From NCBI GenBank assembly GCA_002502245.1, contig DAPW01000015.1, forward strand, positions 62,001-126,000: 64,000 nt of DNA, in the 5' to 3' direction. This DNA is from Methanoregula sp. UBA154. Lineage in GTDB: Archaea; Halobacteriota; Methanomicrobia; Methanomicrobiales; Methanospirillaceae. Shown here piece by piece: positions 58,051-64,000 of the stretch. The notes under the pieces are model-generated. The model saw only the letters and a list, made by a program, of their open reading frames with translations. It had not been told where the DNA came from and ran no database searches. Position 1 is the stretch's first letter, and each line of letters starts with the position of its first letter. Made by a program: the position numbers and the translations under genes.

Positions 58051-58565
58051 TGCAGAAGACGGACCCGGTTTTTGATACCCTCCGGCGCAGGATAACGGGC
58101 GCCCGACGGCTCGCCATCGTTGGTATCGGGGAAGAACTCATCCCCCCCGATCAGCTCGGCATGTTCGCGGCACGGGAGATCGATCAGTACCATATCCATG
58201 ACGTGAGGGTTTTTTGTGCCGGGACCGTTCCGGAGAGCATCACCGGCCCTCTCCGCCGGTACCGGCCCGTACATGTGCTTTTCTTTGATGCTGCGGATAT
58301 GGGCGTAAGGCCCGGCACGATCGCGCTCATCGAAGCGGATCGGATCCGGGCGAGCCTTCTCTCCACGCATGTCCTCCCGCTCTCTGTTGTGATGGATTAT
58401 GTTGAACGGGAGTCCGGGACGGAAACCACCCTGCTTGGGATCCAGCCCGATCTCACCCGTCCGGATAAGGACCTCTCAGGCCTTGATCTGGAATTTTTGC
58501 GCCAGAACCTGCGGTTGCTGGCACAGATCCTCCGGAACCGGCAGGAATTTTCAGCAGGGATGTGA
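58050..58565 (+). CDS. Hydrogenase maturation protease, HycI-like
   Basis: 171 residues. ARRLAIVGIGEELIPPDQLG and VHVLFFDAADMGVRPGTIAL, then LSTHVLPLSVVMDYVERES follow the peptidase A31 family: the first motif usually reads GNxxxxDDGxG. Here the first Asp is replaced by Pro (PPDQLG) while the second-motif Asp and the His in STHVLPL are kept. It should remove the C-terminal extension of the Mbh-like large subunit once nickel is in. Position as the last gene, coupled by TGATG, supports this. Confidence 0.88.
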   Translation: MQKTDPVFDTLRRRITGARRLAIVGIGEELIPPDQLGMFAAREIDQYHIHDVRVFCAGTVPESITGPLRRYRPVHVLFFDAADMGVRPGTIALIEADRIRASLLSTHVLPLSVVMDYVERESGTETTLLGIQPDLTRPDKDLSGLDLEFLRQNLRLLAQILRNRQEFSAGM

Positions 58566-59251
58566 CGACCCCGTCTTCTCCACCTTCCGCAGGTATCCGG
58601 TTGACGGGACCATTCTTTTAATCGCAGTCAGGCGCGGGATTAAAAAAATTCAGGTTTTTGACTGTTTTATCCGGAACCCTGCACTATGGCGGCCGGTATG
58701 AAAGAAGAACAACTCCGGACAAAAAATGGGTACAGTACACCCACACGTTCAGGAAGATGTACGAGGGAAGAACAAGAAAACTGCCTGTTCGGAATGGAAG
58801 GCGAAAAAGAAGCCCCCGCGGCGGGGATCAATGACTGCGCGCTCTAAACAAACACCAAACTGCGCCGCCGCGCCCGGGGGGCCCTTATGAGGGGACCCTC
58901 CATAAAAACGTATGATGTTTTTTTTTGATTTTCATGGTTCCGGTGTGAACTCCTCCGGTTCATGCAGGTTTCTCCAGAGAAAAAAATATGCTCTGTAGAA
59001 AAGCTGTCAAAAATTTAAGGACTGAATTACGATGAAGCCACGGGCGCTCGCCGCCTCGTCGGGGCTCGCCCCGTGGAGCAGGACCGGGTGCAGAATCCTT
59101 TGAGAAAAATGATACAAAATTGGGGGTCAAGAGGGCATGCCCCCTTGGGCTGCTTCCCCCTCTGGGGGAGAGAGGGGGTCACCCTCGCAAATTTCACTGA
59201 GTGCCTTATTCAGATGTTTTCTCCAGAGCAAAAAAAAATAAAAATTCCGGA
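58566..59251. other. Intergenic region with a family C repeat
   Basis: About 690 bases between convergent genes. No gene is supported. From 58967 to 59240 lies a family C repeat. Upstream of it, GC-rich GGGGGCCCTTATGAGGGGACCC at about 58878-58906 has partial dyad symmetry near the end of the hydrogenase operon and could be a transcript-end hairpin or another repeat piece. No rRNA or tRNA was recognised. Confidence 0.45.
58967..59240. repeat. Dispersed repeat, family C
   Basis: Bounded by direct copies of GGTTTCTCCAGAGAAAAAAA (58967) and GTTTTCTCCAGAGCAAAAAA (59216). The inside contains GGGCTCGCCCCGTGGAGC and a palindromic GGGGTCAAGAGGGCATGCCCCC. The arrangement, with a GC-rich core between two TTTCT(G/C)CAGAG-A-tract ends, equals that at 8820-9072. 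Confidence 0.5.
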
Positions 59252-59878
59252 TCAGACGACCCGTGAGGTGGTCGACGCCTCGATACCCCGGTCAGTGATG
59301 ATGAAAGGGAGCAGGCGCTGGGGTGCCGCCGAGTCCTTGATCTTCTGCACTGCCAGTGTCCGCTCGATATCGGCCTGGTGGACCTCGGTACCGAACTCGA
59401 TGACGATATCTGCTGCCCGCATGATCCTCGTCATGTCGATCGGCTGGTGGATGCCGGTGTAGACGACAAAAACAAGATTGGCATTCCGTTTCCTCATCTC
59501 CTCGCGGGCAGTGTGGAGGAACTTCAGGGCCACGTCGATACCGTATTTCACTATGAGGATAGAGAGGGAATCGATCACGATCCTGTTCCCGGCCATCTGG
59601 GTCAGGTAGAGGTCCGGGTGCATATCGGTGGCATCCAGCATGCCGGCGTCCACGTCCCCGTCGTTCATCAGGTACGTGCCCTCCTCTTCGTCCTCCCCTC
59701 TCCAGAACTGGTACGCGGCAAGGTCAACAGCGGCAAGGGGTGTGCCGTAGAGCATGATGAGGGTTCCCTCGGGAAATCCCCCGTCCAGCAGCAGGTTGAG
59801 ACCCACGATGCCGGTTGATCGCCTTTTTGCCCGGCTGGTTATCGGGACGTCCTCAATAGGGCTTTTTTTGTTGACCAT
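59252..59878 (-). CDS. KaiC/RecA-superfamily protein without Walker A lysine
   Basis: 208 residues. KaiC-like layout: TGIVGLNLLLDGGFPEGTLI at the start, Walker B strand NRIVIDSLSILIVKY in the middle and RIMRAADIVIEFGTEVHQ with ITDRGIEASTTSRVV at the end. The P-loop position reads LYGTPLAAVDLAAYQFW, so the GKT/S residues that bind ATP phosphates are missing. Short, ATPase-dead KaiC-like proteins are known near archaeal signalling and motility genes; a regulatory binding role is inferred. The minus-strand T-tract after its stop (59240-59228) may terminate transcription. Confidence 0.75.
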   Translation of the reverse strand: MVNKKSPIEDVPITSRAKRRSTGIVGLNLLLDGGFPEGTLIMLYGTPLAAVDLAAYQFWRGEDEEEGTYLMNDGDVDAGMLDATDMHPDLYLTQMAGNRIVIDSLSILIVKYGIDVALKFLHTAREEMRKRNANLVFVVYTGIHQPIDMTRIMRAADIVIEFGTEVHQADIERTLAVQKIKDSAAPQRLLPFIITDRGIEASTTSRVV

Positions 59879-59958
59879 AATGATTCAGCCTGATAATATA
59901 ATGGGGAATCATTAAATATTTTTGGGACTGGCGCGCGATTTCACGGGACTCCGGTGCC

Positions 59959-61500
59959 TCACCCGTGCGACGTGCTGAACTGTTCCCTCAGTTCCCGGCG
60001 GAGGAGCTTCCACCCGTGGACCCGGGGCAGTGAGCTGCTCACCATGAGCTTCCGCGGGATCTTGTAGCCGGCCATATGGTCGCGACAATACGCCTCGAGC
60101 TCTTCTGCGCTGAGGGTCATCCCGGGCCGGAACACGATCGCCGCAACCGGGACTTCCCCCTTCCGTTCATCGGGTATACCGAAGACAGCAACGTCGGCGA
60201 CCGCCGGGTGCCGGATGATCACGTTCTCGACCTCGGTCGGGTAGATCTTCCAGCCTGACATGATGATCATGTCCTTTTTCCGGTCCGTGATGCAGAGGAT
60301 ACCCTCCGGATCGAGGTACCCGATATCGCCGGTCAGGAACCAGCCGTCCGGCCTGAAGACCTCGCGGGTCGCTTCCGGCAGGTTCCAGTACCCCTTTGCA
60401 ACAGCCGGCCCGCGGAGAGCGACTTCCCCGCACTCGCCGTACGGGAGCTCCCGTTCCGGATCGCCGGAATCAACGATCCGGATCTCGGTGTAGCCGACCG
60501 CCACCCCGACGCTCCGGTAACCCTTTGTCAGGTGAGGGTACTCCGGGAGCGTGGTGGTTCCCGAGCCGATCACGATCGTTTCCGAGAGCCCGTAGGAGTT
60601 TGCCACCGGGATGTGGTAGCGCTTGTCGAAGGCCTCCCAGACTACCGGCAGGAGCTGGCCGCCACCGGAGATGATCACCCGGGCACTTGCGAGCTGCGCT
60701 TCCGTGCCGGGCGGGGAATGGACAAGGGTATGGATGACCGGGGGCATCCCGGCGAGCACCGTGACCCTGTACTGGCTGGCAAGCGCGATGTACCGCTCTG
60801 GCTCGAACCGCTCCATCATGACGTAGGTTCCCCCGGCCCGGATAACGGCGAGTCCCCATGACAGGCCGACATGGCCCATCGGGTAGATACCGAGGTAGAC
60901 ATCGTCCGGTCGTAACCGGAGGGCGTCCCGCTCAGTATCAAGCGCGGTCATCCAGTTGCCGTGAGTGAGCATGGCCCCCTTGGGCCGGCCGGTTGTGCCG
61001 GCCGTATACTGGATATGGCAGAGGTCTTCGGTCGAGCAGTTCGCTGCCCGCGTGTTCTCCGGGACCGGGGGGAACGAGTCCCAGGCAACGGATCCTTCGC
61101 AGGAGCCGTTCGTGCAGATGAGGTGGGAGATGGTGGGGGCATCCTTCCGGATGGTGCCGATAATCCCTGCGCCCTGCAGGTCCGTTATCACCGTGCAGGC
61201 GCCGGCATCGTTGATCACGTGGAGCAGTTCCTTGCCGCGGTATACGATATTGGTCGGCACCGCCACGGCACCGATCCGCCAGATCGCAAAATAGCTGATA
61301 AGGTACTCGGGCGAACTGTCGAGGTAGATACAGACCCGGTCCCCCTTATTCACGCCCAGCGACAGGAGACCATGGCCTACCCGGTTCATCTCGTCCCGGA
61401 GCCGTTTGAACGAACAGGTCGTGTTCCGCGAGGGACAGATGAGCGCGGCTTTTGCTTCCGGAACGCTTTTTGCATCGAGAAGGGTGGTAACGTTGGACAT
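59959..61500 (-). CDS. AMP-forming acyl-CoA synthetase
   Basis: 513 residues. Adenylation motifs: A3 YTAGTTGRPKGAMLTH near residue 175, A5 NSYGLSETI, A7 GWFLTGDIGYLDPEGILCIT, A8 DRKKDMIIMSGWKIYPTEVE, and the C-terminal lysine in PRVHGWKLLRRELRE, where GWK replaces the commoner TGK. It activates a carboxylic acid with ATP and CoA; the fatty- or aryl-acid substrate cannot be read. In a methanogen it could serve uptake of exogenous acids. It is divergent from the disordered-protein gene. Confidence 0.88.
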   Translation of the reverse strand: MSNVTTLLDAKSVPEAKAALICPSRNTTCSFKRLRDEMNRVGHGLLSLGVNKGDRVCIYLDSSPEYLISYFAIWRIGAVAVPTNIVYRGKELLHVINDAGACTVITDLQGAGIIGTIRKDAPTISHLICTNGSCEGSVAWDSFPPVPENTRAANCSTEDLCHIQYTAGTTGRPKGAMLTHGNWMTALDTERDALRLRPDDVYLGIYPMGHVGLSWGLAVIRAGGTYVMMERFEPERYIALASQYRVTVLAGMPPVIHTLVHSPPGTEAQLASARVIISGGGQLLPVVWEAFDKRYHIPVANSYGLSETIVIGSGTTTLPEYPHLTKGYRSVGVAVGYTEIRIVDSGDPERELPYGECGEVALRGPAVAKGYWNLPEATREVFRPDGWFLTGDIGYLDPEGILCITDRKKDMIIMSGWKIYPTEVENVIIRHPAVADVAVFGIPDERKGEVPVAAIVFRPGMTLSAEELEAYCRDHMAGYKIPRKLMVSSSLPRVHGWKLLRRELREQFSTSHG

Positions 61501-61574
61501 GGGACACCGGTTGTTGGGATTGTTACAAAATTTGACGTTGATGTATATAGGTATTCATTCTGAGCGATCGCGAT

Positions 61575-61597
61575 CCGGCAGCCTTTCCGGCTGCCGG
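61575..61597. repeat. Perfect stem-loop CCGGCAGCC / GGCTGCCGG
   Basis: Nine-base arms with a five-base loop (TTTCC), in the divergent gap between the acyl-CoA synthetase and the 61702 gene. Neither gene ends here, so it is not a terminator for them. A second hairpin follows 18 bases later. Confidence 0.6.
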
Positions 61598-61615
61598 AAC
61601 AGGGGAAAAGAACGC

Positions 61616-61640
61616 GGCCGGGCTCTGATCCTGCCCGGCC
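61616..61640. repeat. Second stem-loop GGCCGGG / CCCGGCC
   Basis: Seven-base perfect arms with an 11-base loop, between the first stem-loop and the start of the 61702 gene. The pair could lie in the leader RNA of that gene or mark a small RNA. Confidence 0.5.
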
Positions 61641-61701
61641 TCTCAGGGAAAAGACGCAATGCTTTTTATGGTTCCTGCCCCGATTAATCAGTCTGACAGT
61701 T

Positions 61702-62064
61702 ATGGCAGAAGAAGACCCGCAGCCACGGAATACCGGGGAGCACCCGTCGCAGGTGCAGCAGCAGACAGGGCAGGAGCCAAAGACCCCGCAGGGCCCGGGT
61801 AGTTCCGGGCAGCGGAGGAGTGACCGTCGGGACCGCCCCCGCCACCATGGCGGCCGGCGGGACTTTCACCGGCGCGACCAGCAACCGCCCCCGCGTCCCG
61901 AAGCCCCAAAAAAACCTGAGGAAACCACGGGAACCGATGAGGACATTGACGAGGAGGAGTCCGGGCCTGACCGCACCTCCCCGCAGCAGCGGCACCACCG
62001 CCGGGGGGGGAGGCCTCCCAAAAGGATCATCGAGGAATGGGCAAGCGACCCGTACTGCGAGTAG
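61702..62064 (+). CDS. Predicted intrinsically disordered protein with conserved-looking tail
   Basis: 120 residues, start at ATG 61702. Composition is dominated by R, P, G, Q, H, E and D, with no hydrophobic core: basic stretch SDRRDRPRHHGGRRDFHRR, acidic stretch GTDEDIDEEESGPD, then HHRRGGRPPKRIIEEWASDP and the end YCE. The last 12 residues differ from the rest, with Trp, Ile and a terminal YCE, and may be a binding motif. RNA or DNA binding is a guess from the RGG-like basic part. No family recognised. Confidence 0.6.
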   Translation: MAEEDPQPRNTGEHPSQVQQQTGQEPKTPQGPGSSGQRRSDRRDRPRHHGGRRDFHRRDQQPPPRPEAPKKPEETTGTDEDIDEEESGPDRTSPQQRHHRRGGRPPKRIIEEWASDPYCE

Positions 62065-62508
62065 GAATGTTTTAAACCGGATTAGTACCTGATGCCGGCA
62101 AAAGAGGCCGGTGGAAAGAGATTTTTTTTTAAAAAAATTGCCTTGTAGACATCATTTCGATATCTGATGCTCCCGGGGCTTCGCCCCGCCGCCGGGGGGC
62201 CCCGTTTGCGGTAGTGCTGTAGTACCTTTTTTACAAAAAAAAACAGGACGTTTCAATGAAGGTCATGCCGGGGCATCGCATGCGCCGCCGCCCCCGACGG
62301 GGCAGGGCTGGCCCAAGGGGGTGATCTCATCTTTTAAAAGAGGTTTTCTACCGAGAAAAAAACCATTCCTATCGATTTCTTTCGCGTATGGCATTTCACC
62401 GGTGAGGCCTGTTACGAAAGAAATGCTGCCAATTATCGCAGGTTCCGGCAGACGGGGCAGTCGCGATATAAAATAACTACACATAAATACTCATGAATAA
62501 TATCTTTC
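62065..62508. other. Intergenic region with repeat fragments
   Basis: 444 bases. From about 62105 to 62365 there is a GC-rich mosaic: CGGGGCTTCGCCCCG (a palindrome at about 62175) and, on the minus strand near 62325-62280, CCCTTGGGCCAGCCCTGCCCC as in family B, closing with TTTTCTACCGAGAAAAAAAC as in family C. No gene is seen. The last 100 bases carry the promoter of the 62509 gene. Confidence 0.45.
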
Positions 62509-63492
62509 ATGAGTGAATACATGCCTGACAACCGCATCCATTCCATACTGCCGGTCGTGCTCCTCCTCAGTCTCGCGGCGCTGGTCTTTTGTGCCGGCTG
62601 CCTCAAGGACAGTTCGGTGGCAGTAACATCCATCACGGTCGGCGCCCGGGAAGTGACCGGTTCCGAGGTCACCCTGGACGTGACATCCGAAATACAGAAC
62701 ACGTACGGTGTCTCCTCCGGCATCTCACGCGTCCAGCTCAAAGCGTATGATACGGGAAGCGGCCTTGTTATTGCCGAACAGGCCGGCGATGCCGGCTTCC
62801 TTGGCATCCGCGGGGCCGGCTCCGTCACCCAGATCATCGTCCTTCCACGCAAAGGCTCCTACCGTCTCGTCAGTACGGTCTTCGAGAACGGGCAGCGCAA
62901 AGGGCAGGGAGAGCTGACCGTGTACAGCCTCGAGCGGCTCACGCCCGATATCCAGGAGACCGGCCTTGCCATCACCGACATCGACTTCCTGGTGAAAAAG
63001 GTGGCAGGCGACCGGGCGACCATCCAGACAGACATCTATCTCACCAACAATAACCGCGCCCCGAGCGGTGCGTTCGACATCGAAGTGAAGGCAAAGGAGG
63101 AAGACGCGAAGCTGCTCGCCGACAAGCAGCGGGCCCGCGTGGAGAGCATCCAGCCGGATGCCACGCGGGTGTCCGGCGTGATCCTCTCGGTCCCCGACCA
63201 GTACAACTATGTAGTCGAGGTGCTGATCTGGAAGAACGAGACGATTATCCTGCGTGGCGAGGGCAGTGTGCGGCTCCGGCCCGGGGTGCAGGTGGCCAAG
63301 GACACGCAGTTCGTGACAAAGCAGATCGAGACCTCGAAGTTTGTGCAGGAGCCGGCGGGATCGCCGGGATACGCATCCGCTGTCCCGCAGCCGTATGCAA
63401 CCATGAAATCACCCGGCTTGAGTGCGCCACTGGTTCTTATCGCCCTGAGTGCTCTTGCCGTGCTCGCAAACATCAGGAGGCGGCAGCCATGA
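62509..63492 (+). CDS. Secreted lipoprotein-like protein with C-terminal membrane anchor
   Basis: 327 residues. A signal peptide (PVVLLLSLAALVFCAGC) contains a lipobox with Cys 31, so the mature protein is probably lipid-anchored outside. Two similar beta-sandwich parts follow (about 40-150 and 155-280), sharing phrases such as TGSEVTLDVTSEIQNTYGV and VAGDRATIQTDIYLTNNNRA. The C-terminus SPGLSAPLVLIALSALAVLA then NIRRRQP is built like an archaeosortase (PGF-CTERM type) signal. I think of DUF7490-type proteins of methanogens but am not sure. It overlaps the next gene by four bases. Confidence 0.75.
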   Translation: MSEYMPDNRIHSILPVVLLLSLAALVFCAGCLKDSSVAVTSITVGAREVTGSEVTLDVTSEIQNTYGVSSGISRVQLKAYDTGSGLVIAEQAGDAGFLGIRGAGSVTQIIVLPRKGSYRLVSTVFENGQRKGQGELTVYSLERLTPDIQETGLAITDIDFLVKKVAGDRATIQTDIYLTNNNRAPSGAFDIEVKAKEEDAKLLADKQRARVESIQPDATRVSGVILSVPDQYNYVVEVLIWKNETIILRGEGSVRLRPGVQVAKDTQFVTKQIETSKFVQEPAGSPGYASAVPQPYATMKSPGLSAPLVLIALSALAVLANIRRRQP

Positions 63493-63794
63493 CCGGAGAA
63501 GAGAGTACACAACAGACGACGGAGAATTCGTTTTACATCCCGCCAGCGGGGGGACCGGTGACAAAAGAACCAAAACCCGGAGAGAAGAAGCCGGGAAATG
63601 ACTGGCTCGGCCTGGTATATGCCATCATCGCGATTTTCGTCCTTATCGCGGCGTTCCAGCTCTATTTCACGGTCCAGGAGCTGATCCGGACCTGGATCTC
63701 CGACCAGTTCGTGCCCATTGTTTCGGCGGCCTACTACCTCGCTGTCATCATTGTCGGTGTCTGGCTGATCCGGGATTATGTCCGGAAACTGTAA
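63489..63794 (+). CDS. Small membrane protein of unknown function
   Basis: 101 residues. A hydrophilic N-terminal part (about 1-38, rich in T, P, K) is followed by two membrane segments, LGLVYAIIAIFVLIAAFQLY and IVSAAYYLAVIIVGVWLI, and a basic end RDYVRKL. It overlaps the secreted protein gene by ATGA, so the two probably act together at the membrane. No family recognised. Confidence 0.7.
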   Translation: MTGEESTQQTTENSFYIPPAGGPVTKEPKPGEKKPGNDWLGLVYAIIAIFVLIAAFQLYFTVQELIRTWISDQFVPIVSAAYYLAVIIVGVWLIRDYVRKL

Positions 63795-63802
63795 TTTTTT
63801 TT
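63792..63802 (+). terminator. T-tract between convergent genes
   Basis: Eight T directly after the stop codon at 63792-63794, the usual archaeal form, between the small membrane protein gene and the minus-strand hydrolase gene. Confidence 0.5.
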
Positions 63803-63814
63803 GGGTTCTTGTAT

Positions 63815-64000
63815 TCAGCTCAGGATACCGGGTATTTCCGCGGTTTTTACGATCCGCACGCCGATATTCTGTATGTCCCGGACATTGGCCCGGTGCACTT
63901 CTCCGGAGGATGCGCCGGTTGCATCATCGATGAGCATGACCGGGTAATTGTATGCAATGCCATCGAAGACCGTGGTCCGGATGCAGTTCGGCGTCTGGAT
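63815..64000 (-). CDS. Isochorismatase-like cysteine hydrolase, C-terminal part (cut by window edge)
   Basis: The last 61 residues are visible, from IQTPNCIRTTVFDGIAYNYP to VKTAEIPGILS before a TGA. The N-C-I-R-T-T-V-F-D-G-I-A segment is the family's nucleophilic-cysteine helix (usual form xxCVRxTAxDAxxxGY), followed by VMLIDDATGASSGEVHRANV, the usual ...V.E.DA.A pattern, and IQNIGVRIV. Members hydrolyse isochorismate, nicotinamide or other amides; which one cannot be told here. Confidence 0.8.
   Translation of the reverse strand: MQTPNCIRTTVFDGIAYNYPVMLIDDATGASSGEVHRANVRDIQNIGVRIVKTAEIPGILS

Overview
The window reads as chromosome of a methanogenic archaeon of the order Methanomicrobiales, closest in feel to Methanoregula. 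This is inferred from an archaeal Orc1/Cdc6 with a nearby origin, Hel308, the KEOPS subunit Cgi121, archaeal Rio1, Dim2 and Tsr3, archaeal type II GAPDH, short PurA, many ATGA-overlapping gene starts with GGTGA-type ribosome sites, and two membrane-bound group 4 [NiFe] hydrogenase operons. No methanogenesis gene (mcr, mtr, hdr) lies in the window, so the lifestyle is inferred from gene families only.

Layout. 1-2.4 kb is decayed: a cut-off unknown gene, a restriction-fold-like protein, two oppositely oriented scraps of a type I restriction hsdR gene and an array of short repeats. 2.4-8.6 kb holds a pRiA4b-like protein, an EF-Tu-like protein without a P-loop and three membrane or lipid-linked glycosyltransferases. 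9-17.9 kb is informational and housekeeping: a TudS/deoxyribosyltransferase fusion, Tsr3, GAPDH, TyrRS, Rio1, Dim2, Hel308, Cgi121, MoaB. 17.9-18.6 kb is a well-formed replication origin (three ORB-like sites around an AT-rich core and a 60-bp direct repeat) beside orc1/cdc6. 19.9-25.9 kb carries Lrp, an aminotransferase, PurA, a Trm112-like protein, CbiB and PdxS/PdxT.

26-40.5 kb is accessory: a PAS/HTH sensor with divergent HEAT and TPR genes, a serpin lipoprotein, an AlkD-like protein, an HxlR regulator divergent from a three-gene flavin/Fe-S redox operon, a regulated operon of GWCP-motif (DUF1673-like) membrane proteins, and a CARF-like winged-helix regulator. This part is peppered with MITE-like elements that have terminal inverted repeats and 8-bp target duplications, one nested inside another.

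40.5-58.6 kb is an energy-conservation island: a K+-independent proton-pumping pyrophosphatase, a six-gene Ech hydrogenase, and a ten-gene Mbh-like hydrogenase with a 1094-residue polypeptide fusing two antiporter-like modules, followed by its own maturation protease. The rest holds a KaiC-like protein without Walker A lysine, an acyl-CoA synthetase, a disordered protein, a secreted lipoprotein with a C-terminal anchor, a small membrane protein and the end of an isochorismatase-like hydrolase. No rRNA, tRNA or CRISPR array was recognised.
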